This document shows positions 51,269-59,612 of a stretch of 64,000 bases of DNA, one piece after another. The DNA comes from Salinarimonas ramus (GTDB lineage: Bacteria > Pseudomonadota > Alphaproteobacteria > Rhizobiales > Beijerinckiaceae), in assembly GCF_014645695.1 (NCBI RefSeq), contig NZ_BMMF01000001.1, positions 310,001 through 374,000 of the forward strand, in the 5' to 3' direction. The notes below the pieces were generated by a model. The model had not been told where the DNA came from. It did not search any database and worked only from the letters and a program-made list of their open reading frames with translations. Made by a program: the position numbers and the translations under genes. Positions within the stretch are counted from its first letter, which is position 1, and each line of letters begins with the position of its first letter.

Positions 51269-51556
51269 CTAGAGGCCGGCGACGGCCTCGGGGCGGCCAA
51301 GTAAAGGCTCGCATCGCGTGCGGAACAGCGCGAAGCCGTGCCGGCCGGCCCGCGTGCACGCGCTGCGGTAGCCGAAGCCGGCGAGCCGCGTCGCGGCATC
51401 CGCCTCGCAGACGTGCTCCCAGCGTCCATCCAGGAAGAGCGGCACCGGCCGATCGAGCGGCACGGCGCAGACGAGATCGGACCCGAGGCGACGGAACAGG
51501 TTGAAGACCTGCCCGGCCGACGGCGGCTCCCCGGCGATGTGCATCCGCGCGTTCAT
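51269..51556 (-). CDS. Small hypothetical protein
   Basis: A 95-residue soluble protein (MNARMHIAGEPPSAGQVFNLFRRLGSDLVCAVPLDRPVPLFLDGRWEHVCEADAATRLAGFGYRS onward) with no signal peptide or helix. The ATG is preceded by GGGGGA. I do not recognise it. The composition is not the plain Arg/Ala/Pro bias of shadow frames, and a Trp, several Phe and three Cys are present, which favours a real gene. It lies between the symporter locus and a secreted small protein. Confidence 0.6.
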   Translation of the reverse strand: MNARMHIAGEPPSAGQVFNLFRRLGSDLVCAVPLDRPVPLFLDGRWEHVCEADAATRLAGFGYRSACTRAGRHGFALFRTRCEPLLGRPEAVAGL

Positions 51557-51760
51557 CGCATCCCCCGAGCGTGGACACGAATGCTACCACGCAGCCGTGC
51601 TTCTCGAAGACGTAGTTGCCTTGCCCAGCCGATCGCGGCCGCTCGATCCACGTTCTGGTGATTCGCGCCCATGGCTCCGAATCGTCGCGCGGACACCCGC
51701 TTGACCAGCGCCGTGCACGGCGGGACCATGGGTGCTCCCCCGACATCGGGAGCCGCGTCC

Positions 51761-52021
51761 ATGACACGCCTCGTCCGTCTCCTCGCCGTCGCCGCGTTCC
51801 TGCCCCTCGTAGCGCCGAGCGCCTTGGCGCAGGAGCCGCGCCGCACACCCCCACCCGCGGGTCTCTACGAGCTCGGCCCGCATTTCTGCATGTGCCGCGC
51901 CTTCGCCCGCGCCTTCGAGCCGGGCGAGCGCACCTGCCTGCGCGGCGAGATGGCCGAATGCACGATCGTCGTGAACGTCATGAGCTGGCGGCCCACGGGC
52001 GAGCCCTGCCCGCGGACGTGA
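51761..52021 (+). CDS. Small secreted Cys-containing protein
   Basis: An 86-residue protein with a clear signal peptide (MTRLVRLLAVAAFLPLVAPSALA, cleavage before QEPRR). The 63-residue mature part has five Cys residues (CMCRAF, TCLRG, ECTIV, PCPRT), suggesting disulphides or metal binding in the periplasm. I do not know a family. The signal peptide defines the start; the longer reading upstream is not supported. Its stop codon lies in a hairpin with the convergent patatin gene. Confidence 0.72.
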   Translation: MTRLVRLLAVAAFLPLVAPSALAQEPRRTPPPAGLYELGPHFCMCRAFARAFEPGERTCLRGEMAECTIVVNVMSWRPTGEPCPRT

Positions 52022-52047
52022 GGCGCGTTCGTTCCGGCGCGCTCACG
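52017..52047. terminator. Hairpin spanning stop codons of convergent genes
   Basis: CGTGAG (with the TGA of the small secreted gene) and CTCACG (with the complement of the patatin TGA) pair. They continue inward with CGCG/CGCG after a one-base bulge. It is a bidirectional terminator candidate, no T tract. Confidence 0.5.
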
Positions 52048-53164
52048 GCACGAGCTGGCGCTCGGCTTCCTTCAGCAGCTCGACGAGATCCGGCAGCACC
52101 CGCCGCGCCGCCTGCTCGCCCAGATCGATGATCTCGCCGGCCCGGTGGAACTCGAACAGGCCGACCGCGCCGAGCTTGGGCGAGATCATCAGGTCCGGCG
52201 GATCGCCCGCGAGGCGCGAGCGCGAGATGCGGTCCTGCGTGATGTTGAAGGCGTCGATCATCACGCTCGCGACGCCGGGGCCGATGCGCGGGCGTGGCGG
52301 GCGGTTGCGCACCCGGTCGGCGGCGCCGCGCACGGGACCGAACAGGCCCCAGCGCCGCGGCTCCTCGATCACCGCCTCGACGAGCTCGTCCTCCTCCTCG
52401 TCGATGTCGTCGCCGTGGAGGGACTGGATCGTCGTGCCGCGCAGCTTCAAATCGCCGTTGAGGTTGACGCATACGACGAGATCGGCACCCATCGCGCGTG
52501 CCGTCGTCACCGGCACGGGATTGATCAGCGCGCCGTCCATGAGCAGGCGCCCCCGGACGCGCACGGGATCGATGATTCCCGGCAGCGCGTAGGAGGCGTT
52601 CACCGCCTGGACGAGATTGCCCTTGGTCAGCCAGACCTCGTGGCCGGTGCCGAGCTCGGTGGCGATGGCCGCGAAGGTCTTCGGCAGGTCCTCGATGCGC
52701 AGGCCGCCGAGATCGACGTCCAATAGCTTCTTGAGCCGCTGACCCGCGATCAGGCCCGAGGCGCCGATGTGGAAGTCGAGGAGGCCGAGCACCCGGCGCT
52801 TGGTCAGGTCGCGCGCGAAGCGCTCGAGATCGTCGAGCTTGCCCGCCGCGTAGCAGCCGCCGACCACGGCGCCGATGGAGGAGCCCGCGATCACGTCGGG
52901 CTCGATGCCGGCCTCGGCGAGGACGCGCAGGACGCCGATATGCGACCAACCGCGCGCAGCGCCGCCGCCGAGCGCGATGCCGATCTTCAGGCGATTGCGC
53001 GAGCGAGCGGGCTTCTGCGTCGCGGCCGATCCCGTCGGCGGCGACGCGTCTCGACGCGAGGGCGCTTGCAGCGACGCTTGGCCGGGCGCCTGCGCGATCG
53101 AAGAGGGAGACGAACCGGCAGCGGCGATCGAACCCGTGTCGATGCCGAGCGAAGGCCCGCTCAT
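52043..53164 (-). CDS. Patatin-like phospholipase (RssA/NTE type)
   Basis: A 373-residue serine hydrolase. After a disordered N-terminus (about 65 residues) come IGIALGGGAARGWSHIGVLRVL (oxyanion Gly-rich motif), DVIAGSSIGAVVGGCYAAG (nucleophile Ser in GSSIG) and LMDGALINPVPVT (catalytic Asp in DGA). It fits the small bacterial NTE/RssA phospholipases that act on membrane lipids. The ATG at 53164 has GGAGGGGG just ahead and is favoured over ATG 53209 and the GTG further upstream. Physiological substrate is unknown. Confidence 0.9.
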   Translation of the reverse strand: MSGPSLGIDTGSIAAAGSSPSSIAQAPGQASLQAPSRRDASPPTGSAATQKPARSRNRLKIGIALGGGAARGWSHIGVLRVLAEAGIEPDVIAGSSIGAVVGGCYAAGKLDDLERFARDLTKRRVLGLLDFHIGASGLIAGQRLKKLLDVDLGGLRIEDLPKTFAAIATELGTGHEVWLTKGNLVQAVNASYALPGIIDPVRVRGRLLMDGALINPVPVTTARAMGADLVVCVNLNGDLKLRGTTIQSLHGDDIDEEEDELVEAVIEEPRRWGLFGPVRGAADRVRNRPPRPRIGPGVASVMIDAFNITQDRISRSRLAGDPPDLMISPKLGAVGLFEFHRAGEIIDLGEQAARRVLPDLVELLKEAERQLVP

Positions 53165-53317
53165 CGCACCCCCTCCCAGAGCCCGCCTCGCCAGATCGCC
53201 GAGAAACATGACGCCCACTCCAGACCGAAAGTCATCCTCTCCCTCGCTTCGTGAAGGAGACCTGAACAACGCATCTGGGGCGTGGAACGATGCGCGCCAT
53301 CCCGAAAAAAGCGTAGC

Positions 53318-53752
53318 TTAGACGGCTCGGTTTTCATGTGCGGAATGCACCGGCTCGAGCACCGGGCCTTCCGGTCCGGACACGACCCGCCGGTAGAAGC
53401 ACGAGCGCCGCCCGGTGTGGCAGCAGCCGCCGTCGCCACCCACGCGCACGCGAAGGAGAAGCGCGTCCTGGTCGCAATCGACCCGCATCTCCACGAGCGT
53501 CTGGACCTGGCCCGAGGTCGCGCCCTTGTGCCAGAGCGCGCCACGCGAGCGCGACCAGTACCACGCCTCGCCGGTCTCGAGCGTGCGCGCCAGCGCCTCG
53601 GCGTTCATGTGCGCGAGCATCAGGATCTCGCCCGTATCGGCATCCACCGCGATCGCGGTGACGAGACCGTCCGATCCGAACCGAGGCGCGAGCCACGTGC
53701 CCTCCTCGAGCGCGTGCTTGTCGGGAGCGGCGGGGAAGGTCGCTTGGGTCAT
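53318..53752 (-). CDS. hisI: Phosphoribosyl-AMP cyclohydrolase
   Basis: A 144-residue single-function HisI, the third step of histidine synthesis. It shows [56 protein letters not shown] (metal-binding Asp cluster) and [12 protein letters not shown] (zinc Cys). The length is right for a stand-alone HisI without HisE, as in most alphaproteobacteria. Start: ATG at 53752, since residues before it do not match the family. It is not in an operon with other his genes here. Confidence 0.95.
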   Translation of the reverse strand: MTQATFPAAPDKHALEEGTWLAPRFGSDGLVTAIAVDADTGEILMLAHMNAEALARTLETGEAWYWSRSRGALWHKGATSGQVQTLVEMRVDCDQDALLLRVRVGGDGGCCHTGRRSCFYRRVVSGPEGPVLEPVHSAHENRAV

Positions 53753-53902
53753 GGGGTTCGTCCGATCGCGGAGTAATTCCAGCCGGTATCCGGCGGTCTT
53801 GCGCACAGGTGCCTCGCCGAGAACGAGCCCGTCAAGCGCGCGGTCGCCGTTGACGGGCTCCGCGGACGTTAGTACTTTGTAAGCACATTGGAGATGCTCG
53901 CC

Positions 53903-54154
53903 ATGAAGGTCAACCTCGTCGCCATCGGGAACTCGAAGGGCATTCGCCTGCCCGCCTCCGTCATCAAGCAGTGTGGATTCGGCGACCAGATCGAGATGCG
54001 TGTCGAGGGCGACAAGGTCGTGCTTCAGCCCGTGCGCAAGGTTCGGGACGGCTGGGACGAGGCGTGCGCGCGGATGGCCGCAGCCGGAGACGACGCAACC
54101 TTGCTCGACGACATGCCTGCGACGAGCTGGGACGACGAGGAGTGGGAGTGGTGA
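53903..54154 (+). CDS. MazE/AbrB-type antitoxin
   Basis: An 83-residue swapped-hairpin AbrB-fold antitoxin: [44 protein letters not shown], the standard MazE-like DNA-binding hairpin. An acidic, Trp-containing tail ([21 protein letters not shown]) can wrap the toxin. I start at the ATG with GGAG nine bases ahead. Upstream in-frame ATG and TTG codons exist. The gene overlaps the toxin start by four bases (GTGA). Confidence 0.88.
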   Translation: MKVNLVAIGNSKGIRLPASVIKQCGFGDQIEMRVEGDKVVLQPVRKVRDGWDEACARMAAAGDDATLLDDMPATSWDDEEWEW

Positions 54155-54480
54155 CGTCGTTCCGCCGGTTCGACGTCTACCTCGTTCAGCTCGACCCTAC
54201 GGTCGGATCCGAGATCAGGAAGACGCGCCCCTGCCTGATCATCTCTCCCGACGATTTGAACCGACATATCCGAACGGTGATCGTCGCGCCGATGACATCC
54301 GGGCACCGGGACTATCCCTTTCGCGTCAACGTCGTGTTCCAAGGCAAGGAAGGGCAGGTCGTCCTGGACCAGATCCGCACCGTCGACAAGTCACGCCTCG
54401 TGACGCGGCTCGGACGGCTGCCGGAGGCCCGCGCCAAGTCGGTCGCGGACCTCCTCGTCGAGATGTTCCTGTACGAGTAG
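54151..54480 (+). CDS. MazF/PemK-type ribonuclease toxin
   Basis: A 109-residue toxin that cleaves mRNA at specific sites. [34 protein letters not shown] and [20 protein letters not shown], followed by [17 protein letters not shown], match the MazF/PemK family, including the Arg and Thr/Ser expected at the active site. It starts with GTG overlapping the antitoxin stop. The pair is followed by the convergent folE gene three bases later. Confidence 0.9.
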   Translation: MTSFRRFDVYLVQLDPTVGSEIRKTRPCLIISPDDLNRHIRTVIVAPMTSGHRDYPFRVNVVFQGKEGQVVLDQIRTVDKSRLVTRLGRLPEARAKSVADLLVEMFLYE

Positions 54481-54483
54481 CGC

Positions 54484-55122
54484 TCACTTCCCCAGCCGCA
54501 CCTGCGTGAAGAAGCGCGCCTGCTCGGCAGGCTCCTCGCGGAAGATGCCGGTGAACACGGTCGTCACGGTGGACGAGCCGGACTTGCGCACGCCGCGCAT
54601 GGACATGCACATGTGCTCGGCCTCGATGAGGACCGCGATGCCGCGGGGCTGGAGCGCGTCCTCGACGGCGTCGGCGATCTGCTGGGTCATGGTCTCCTGC
54701 GTCTGCAGGCGCCGGGCGAAGACGTCCACCACGCGGGCGAGCTTCGAGAGGCCGACCACGCCCTTCGACGGGAAGTAGGCGATGTGCGCCGAGCCGTGGA
54801 ACGGCACCATGTGGTGCTCGCAATGCGAATGGAACGGGATGTCGCGCACGAGCACCATGTCGCCGTAGCCTTCGACGTCCTCGAAGACCTTGGCGAGCAC
54901 CGTGCCCGCATCCTCCTCGTAGCCGCCGAAGAGCTCGCGATAGGCCTTGGCCACGCGCTTGGGCGTCTCGACGAGCCCCTCGCGGTCGGGGTCGTCCCCG
55001 GCATAGGCGATCAGCGTGCGAACGGCAGCCTCCGCCTCTTCACGGGTGGGTCGGTGAACGATCTTCTCGCCGGCGTCGTGCGCGTCGACACGCGCGGACA
55101 AGGCCTTAACCACGGCATCCAT
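54484..55122 (-). CDS. folE: GTP cyclohydrolase I
   Basis: A 212-residue FolE, converting GTP to dihydroneopterin triphosphate for folate and, in this species, probably also as the entry to queuosine (whose queA and tgt are in this window). It shows [40 protein letters not shown] (zinc Cys and His), [27 protein letters not shown] and [18 protein letters not shown] (second zinc Cys). All active-site motifs are intact, so this is the zinc form and not FolE2. Confidence 0.97.
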   Translation of the reverse strand: MDAVVKALSARVDAHDAGEKIVHRPTREEAEAAVRTLIAYAGDDPDREGLVETPKRVAKAYRELFGGYEEDAGTVLAKVFEDVEGYGDMVLVRDIPFHSHCEHHMVPFHGSAHIAYFPSKGVVGLSKLARVVDVFARRLQTQETMTQQIADAVEDALQPRGIAVLIEAEHMCMSMRGVRKSGSSTVTTVFTGIFREEPAEQARFFTQVRLGK

Positions 55123-55299
55123 GTGGTGCCTCCCGCTGTTGGATACGGCCCTGCTTACGCGCCGGCCGCCGTCCCGGATGCGCTTCGCGGCGCATGGCCG
55201 CAGGGGCTCGCCTGCGCCGCGCCCGCTCGCGTCCCGGGTCAGAACGCCCTATATTGGGAGCTTCGACGCGATTGCGAGCGGCTCCACGGGTTTCTCGGC

Positions 55300-55749
55300 A
55301 TGCTGGACGACATCTACAACAAGCGCATCCTCGAGCTCGCGGCGGACATCCCGCGCCTGGGCCGCCTCCCGGATGCGCAGGCGAGCGCCACCGTGCGCTC
55401 CAAGCTGTGCGGCTCCACGGTGACGGTCGACCTCTCGCTGGCGGACGGGACGGTGGCGGGCTTCGCCCACGAGGTGAAGGCCTGCGCGCTCGGGCAGGCC
55501 GCCTCCTCCATCATGGCGCGCCACGTGATCGGCGCCACGCCGGACGAGCTGCGGAGCCTCCGCGAGACGATGCGCCGGATGCTCCAGGAGAACGGCCCGC
55601 CGCCGCAGGGCGAATGGGCGGATTGCGCGGTGCTCGAGCCGGTGCGCGATTTCAAGGCCCGCCACGCCTCGACGCTTCTCACCTTCGACGCGGTGGTCCA
55701 GGCGCTCGACGCCATCGAGGGCAAGAGCGCGGGCGCGAAGGTGGCGTGA
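55300..55749 (+). CDS. IscU/NifU-like iron-sulfur scaffold protein
   Basis: A 149-residue NifU-N/IscU-type protein. The three cluster-ligand Cys are in place: KLCGSTVTVDL, KACALGQAASSIMARHVIG and WADCAVLEPVRDFKARHAS. Proteins of this short type hold a nascent Fe-S cluster. It lies next to sufE, which is on the opposite strand, a common arrangement in alphaproteobacteria. The ATG at 55300 fits the family N-terminus (MLDDIYNKRILELAADIPRLG). Confidence 0.88.
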   Translation: MLDDIYNKRILELAADIPRLGRLPDAQASATVRSKLCGSTVTVDLSLADGTVAGFAHEVKACALGQAASSIMARHVIGATPDELRSLRETMRRMLQENGPPPQGEWADCAVLEPVRDFKARHASTLLTFDAVVQALDAIEGKSAGAKVA

Positions 55750-55758
55750 TTGCGTGAT

Positions 55759-55792
55759 GTCATCCCGGAGGGTGGATCCGATCCGGGACGAC
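55759..55792. repeat. REP-like hairpin between scaffold gene and sufE
   Basis: TCCCGGA (55763-55769) and TCCGGGA (55782-55788) form a 7-bp stem extended by GTC/GAC after one mismatch, with loop GGGTGGATCCGA. This GTCATCCCGGA...TCCGGGA type of sequence is a common dispersed palindrome in such genomes. Here it lies between convergent genes. Confidence 0.5.
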
Positions 55793-55800
55793 GAGAACGC

Positions 55801-56226
55801 TCACCCCGCCCGGGCGGCCTTCGCGTCGCGCTGGATGCGCTCGACCATGGCGCGCACGCCGTTGGAGCGCTGGGGGGTGAGGTGCTCGCGCAGGCCCAGG
55901 CGGTCGAAGATCGCCACCGCGTCGGTGCTCGAGATCTCCGAGGCCGGCTTGCCCGAATAGAGCGCGACGAGGAGCGCCACGAGGCCGCGCACGATGTGCG
56001 CGTCCGAATCGCCGCGGAAGGCGAGGACCGGGTCGCCGCCTTGTCCTTCGAGCCGCGTCTCGAGCCAGACCTGGCTCGCGCAGCCGTGCACCCGGTTCGC
56101 CTCCGAATGGGCGTCCTCGGGCAGCTCGGGCATCAGGCGCCCCAGCTCGATCACGTAGCGATAGCGTTCTTCCCAGTCGTCGAGGAACTCGAGGTTCGCG
56201 ACGATCTCGTCGAATGTCGGCAGCAT
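55801..56226 (-). CDS. sufE: SufE-type cysteine desulfurase activator
   Basis: A 141-residue SufE. It shows FDEIVANLEFLDDWEERYRYVIELGRLMPELPEDAHSEANRVHGCASQVWLETRL with the sulfur-accepting Cys in HGCASQVW, and FRGDSDAHIVRGLVALLVALYSGK. SufE takes persulfide from SufS and passes it to SufB. It is divergent from parE. Length and motif are normal. Confidence 0.95.
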   Translation of the reverse strand: MLPTFDEIVANLEFLDDWEERYRYVIELGRLMPELPEDAHSEANRVHGCASQVWLETRLEGQGGDPVLAFRGDSDAHIVRGLVALLVALYSGKPASEISSTDAVAIFDRLGLREHLTPQRSNGVRAMVERIQRDAKAARAG

Positions 56227-56346
56227 GCGCCCTACATCGGGCTCCCGAGCGCGCGAGGCAAGCCCTCCGCGCACCGTCGGCGGCATGCTGCGACGGCGCG
56301 AGCTGTGGAGAACTCGAAGGAGCGCGACGCGGATGCCGGTTCGGTT

Positions 56347-56375
56347 TTGCAGTTTGTCTTTTGTTCTCGTATAGA
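56347..56375 (+). promoter_or_regulatory. Promoter of parE
   Basis: TTGCAG (56347-56352) and TATAGA (56370-56375) have exactly 17 bases between them, in an unusually T-rich stretch, 65 bases ahead of the parE ATG. It fits a sigma70 promoter. Confidence 0.6.
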
Positions 56376-56440
56376 GGCCTGTGGTGCGCCGTGCGCGTGC
56401 CGACACATTCGACGACCGAGCGGCGGAGACGGGCGGCTTC

Positions 56441-58528
56441 ATGGCGGACGGTGGCGATCTCTTCGAGGGCGGCGCGGCGCGCAAGATCGACGCGCAGGGC
56501 GCACCCGCGGCGAAGCGCGGCGCACGAGCGGCCGAGAGGCAGGCCGAGAAGCCCGCGAGCCAGCCGGCCGGCGCGCCGGGCGAAGCCGGCTACGACGCCT
56601 CCGCCATCGAGGTGCTGGAGGGGCTCGAGCCCGTGCGCCGTCGCCCCGGCATGTATATCGGCGGCACTGACGAGAAGGCGCTCCACCACCTCTTCGCCGA
56701 AGTCATCGACAATTCCATGGACGAGGCCGTGGCCGGCCACGCGAGCTTCATCGAGGTGGAGCTCGGCGCCGACGGCTTCATCACCGTCACCGACAACGGC
56801 CGCGGCATCCCGATCGACCCGCACCCCAAGTTCCCGGGCAAGTCCGCGCTCGAGGTGATCCTCACGACGCTGCATGCCGGCGGCAAGTTCGATTCGAAGG
56901 TCTACGAGACCTCCGGCGGCCTTCACGGCGTCGGCGTCTCCGTCGTGAACGCGCTCTCCGAGCTCCTCGAGGTGGAGGTCGCGCGCGGGCAGACGCTCTA
57001 TCGCCAGAGCTATTCCCGCGGCCAGCCGCTGGGGCCGCTCGAGACCGTCGGGCGCGTGCACAATCGCCGCGGCACGAAGGTGCGCTTCAAGCCCGATCCG
57101 CAGATCTTCGGCGAGCACGCCAAGTTCGCCCCCTTGCGCCTGTTCAAGATGGCGCGCTCGAAATCCTACCTCTTCGGCGGCGTCGAGATCCGCTGGAGCT
57201 GCGACCCGTCCCTCGTGGTGCCGGGCGAAGGCTTCACGCAGGAAGCGATCTTCAAGTTTCCCAACGGCTTGAGCGATTATCTTTCCGCCGAGATCGAGGG
57301 CAAGGACCTCGTGGCCGACCAGCTCTTCGCCGGCAAGATCACGAAGCCCGGCGGGCACGGCTCGCTCGAATGGGCGGTGGCTTGGCTCGCCAACGGCGAG
57401 GACGGGTTCTCCTCGTCCTATTGCAACACGATCCCCACGCCCGAGGGCGGCACCCACGAATCCGGCTTGCGCATCGCGCTCCTGCGCGGGCTTCGCGATC
57501 ATGCCGAACGCGTGAACCAATCGAAGCGCATGAGCGCGGTGACCGCCGACGACGTGATGGTGACCTGCGCCTCCATGCTCTCGGTCTTCATCCGCGAGCC
57601 CGAGTTCCAAGGCCAGACCAAGGACAAGCTCGCCACGCTCGAGGCCTCGCGCATCGTCGAGAGCGCGGTGCGCGACGCCTTCGACCACTGGCTCGCCGCC
57701 TCCCCGGCCCAGGCCGCGAAGCTGCTCGACTGGGTGATCGACCGCGCCGAGGAGCGGCTGCGGCGGCGCCAGGAGAAGGAGGTCGCCCGCAAGTCCGCGA
57801 CGCGCAAGCTGCGCCTCCCCGGCAAGCTCGCCGATTGCTCGAATGCGGGTGCGGCCGGCTCGGAGCTGTTCATCGTCGAGGGCGATTCCGCCGGCGGCTC
57901 GGCCAAGCAGGCGCGCGATCGCCAGACGCAGGCGGTGCTGCCGCTGCGCGGCAAGATCCTCAACGTCGCCTCGGCGGGTCGCGACAAGCTCGCGGCGAAC
58001 CAGCAGCTCGCCGACCTCGTCCAGGCGCTGGGCTGCGGCACGGGCGCGAACTATCGCGACGACGACCTGCGCTACGAGAAGGTCATCATCATGACGGACG
58101 CCGACGTCGACGGCGCCCACATCGCCTCGCTCTTGATCACCTTCTTCTACCGCCAGATGCCGCGGCTCGTGGACAACGGCCACCTCTACCTGGCCGTCCC
58201 GCCGCTCTACAAGCTCACCCACGGCGCGAAGTCGGTCTACGCCGCCGACGAGGCCGAGCGCGAGCGGCTGACGAAGAGCGAATTCAAGGCGAACGCCAAG
58301 GTCGAGGTCAGCCGCTTCAAGGGGCTGGGCGAGATGATGCCCGCCCAGCTCAAGGAGACGACGATGCATCCGGCCAAGCGCCGGCTCCTGCGCGTCGCCA
58401 TCGTCGCCGACGACCGCGAGGCGACGTCGGACGCGATCGAGCGCCTGATGGGCAACAAGCCCGAGGCCCGCTTCGCCTTCATCTCCGAACGCGCCGCCTT
58501 CGCCGAGACGATCGACCTCGACATCTGA
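56441..58528 (+). CDS. parE: DNA topoisomerase IV subunit B
   Basis: A 695-residue type IIA topoisomerase ATPase/TOPRIM subunit that decatenates chromosomes with ParC. After a disordered 65-residue extension come DNSMDEAVAGHAS, DNGRGIPIDPHPKFPGKSALEVILTTLHAGGKF, ETSGGLHGVGVSVVNALS, the TOPRIM motif VEGDSAGGSAKQARDRQTQAVLPLRGKILNV, and MTDADVDGAHI. ParE rather than GyrB is indicated by EGDSAGGSAKQARDR and the lack of a GyrB insert. The ATG at 56441 is favoured over an upstream GTG. Confidence 0.95.
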   Translation: MADGGDLFEGGAARKIDAQGAPAAKRGARAAERQAEKPASQPAGAPGEAGYDASAIEVLEGLEPVRRRPGMYIGGTDEKALHHLFAEVIDNSMDEAVAGHASFIEVELGADGFITVTDNGRGIPIDPHPKFPGKSALEVILTTLHAGGKFDSKVYETSGGLHGVGVSVVNALSELLEVEVARGQTLYRQSYSRGQPLGPLETVGRVHNRRGTKVRFKPDPQIFGEHAKFAPLRLFKMARSKSYLFGGVEIRWSCDPSLVVPGEGFTQEAIFKFPNGLSDYLSAEIEGKDLVADQLFAGKITKPGGHGSLEWAVAWLANGEDGFSSSYCNTIPTPEGGTHESGLRIALLRGLRDHAERVNQSKRMSAVTADDVMVTCASMLSVFIREPEFQGQTKDKLATLEASRIVESAVRDAFDHWLAASPAQAAKLLDWVIDRAEERLRRRQEKEVARKSATRKLRLPGKLADCSNAGAAGSELFIVEGDSAGGSAKQARDRQTQAVLPLRGKILNVASAGRDKLAANQQLADLVQALGCGTGANYRDDDLRYEKVIIMTDADVDGAHIASLLITFFYRQMPRLVDNGHLYLAVPPLYKLTHGAKSVYAADEAERERLTKSEFKANAKVEVSRFKGLGEMMPAQLKETTMHPAKRRLLRVAIVADDREATSDAIERLMGNKPEARFAFISERAAFAETIDLDI

Positions 58529-58955
58529 GCGCTGCCGTCGGTGCTGCGGGTGTTCCCCTCTCCCTTGCGGAGAGGGGCGTGGGTCGTCGGGCGAGGCGAT
58601 CGGCTTCGGAACCGACCACCCCGCGCGGCGCAGGGTGGCATCGACCGCCCGCCCCATCCTGAACGCCCCACACCCCCGACCCCTCTCCACGAGGGAGAGG
58701 GGAGACCCGCGGCGGTTCCGGACGCGCACCGATCGGCGCCGAACCGCGTGCCGCTGTCGCCTGCGACACGCTCGACGCACTCCCCTCCTCCTCGTGGGGA
58801 GGGGCAGGGGGTGAGGGGCGATGGGTGAAAAGCTCGCGAGCCGGCCCCGCACGCCCCGCCTGCATCAGCGCCGAAGTCACCTTTCCCGCCACACACTCCC
58901 GATCCCTCCGTACGAGGGAGAAGGGAGCGCAAGTCGCGCTTCGTCTCTACCGAGA
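58529..58955. repeat. Non-coding repeat cluster between parE and the EthD-like gene
   Basis: A 427-base stretch with no gene. It holds at least four short palindromes of the same flavour: CCCCTCTCC/GGAGAGGGG at 58555-58577 and 58680-58702, CCCCTCC/GGAGGGG at 58782-58804, and TCCCTC/GAGGGA at 58903-58919. GGGGTGAGGGG-like runs lie around them. This matches REP/BIME-type dispersed repeats. No transposase (RAYT) is present here. Confidence 0.7.
58555..58577. repeat. REP-like palindrome 1 of a cluster
   Basis: CCCCTCTCC-CTTGC-GGAGAGGGG, a perfect 9-bp stem just after parE. It is near-identical to the palindrome at 58680 and may also help end parE transcription. Confidence 0.65.
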
Positions 58956-59612
58956 TCAGCGCCGGGTCTGGAGGCGGTAGGTTCCGGCTGAAGCACCCGG
59001 CGACGCGATCTCCAACCTGGTCGCGGCCGTGATCGCCGCGTCCTCGCCATCGGCCTCGCCGACGAGGGCGCCGGCGGGCGTGGCGAGGTGCTCCGCGCGC
59101 AGGTCGTGCTCGGCGGTGCGCCTCGCGCTCGCGGCGTCGTCGCGCAGGAGGAGCGCCGCGCCGAGGAGGACGCCCTCGGCGACGAGGCGCGCGGCTTCCT
59201 CCCAAAGATCGGCGCGCGTCATGGCGTCGAGCGCCTCGCCGTCGGGCAGGCGCAGAGCGACGAGGTGGTCGCCCCCGCCCTCACCCATCCCCCCGCCGCT
59301 CGTCTCGGCCACGCGGCACAGGCTGCGCGCCGCGCCGCGAAAGAGCGGGAGCGTGCGGCGGGTCCATTCGGTCGGCGCGTTCAGCCGCTCCGGGTATGCG
59401 CCGTGCGTGATGACGTCCGCGTCGGCGACCTCGTAGAGCGTCAGGTACTCGCCGCTCCCGTCGATGGCGAGCCCGCGGCGCGCGCCGAGGAAGCCGGGGA
59501 TGGCGAGGCGCTCGTCGATGTGCTCCTCGTCGTGCCAGCGCTCGAATTCCGCTTGCGCGCCCGGCACGACACCGTTCCAGATGACGATGCCCGCGCGCCC
59601 TCGCCAGCTCAT
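58956..59612 (-). CDS. Hypothetical protein with EthD-like N-terminal domain
   Basis: A 218-residue protein. The N-terminal 100 residues (IVIWNGVVPGAQAEFERWHDEEHIDERLAIPGFLGARRGLAIDGSGEYLTLYEVADADVI) resemble the dimeric alpha-beta barrel (EthD-like, DUF4286-like) domain, whose members bind small organic substrates. The C-terminal half (LRLPDGEALDAMTRADLWEEAARLVAEGVLLGAALLLRDD) appears to repeat a related fold. Its ATG overlaps the O-antigen ligase-like stop by four bases. That coupling with a polysaccharide gene is odd and may be only positional. Confidence 0.78.
   Translation of the reverse strand: MSWRGRAGIVIWNGVVPGAQAEFERWHDEEHIDERLAIPGFLGARRGLAIDGSGEYLTLYEVADADVITHGAYPERLNAPTEWTRRTLPLFRGAARSLCRVAETSGGGMGEGGGDHLVALRLPDGEALDAMTRADLWEEAARLVAEGVLLGAALLLRDDAASARRTAEHDLRAEHLATPAGALVGEADGEDAAITAATRLEIASPGASAGTYRLQTRR

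Noticed and set aside
58529-58955. CRISPR array
   Set aside because: The repeats are palindromic, irregularly spaced and of varied sequence, with no constant spacer length and no cas genes.
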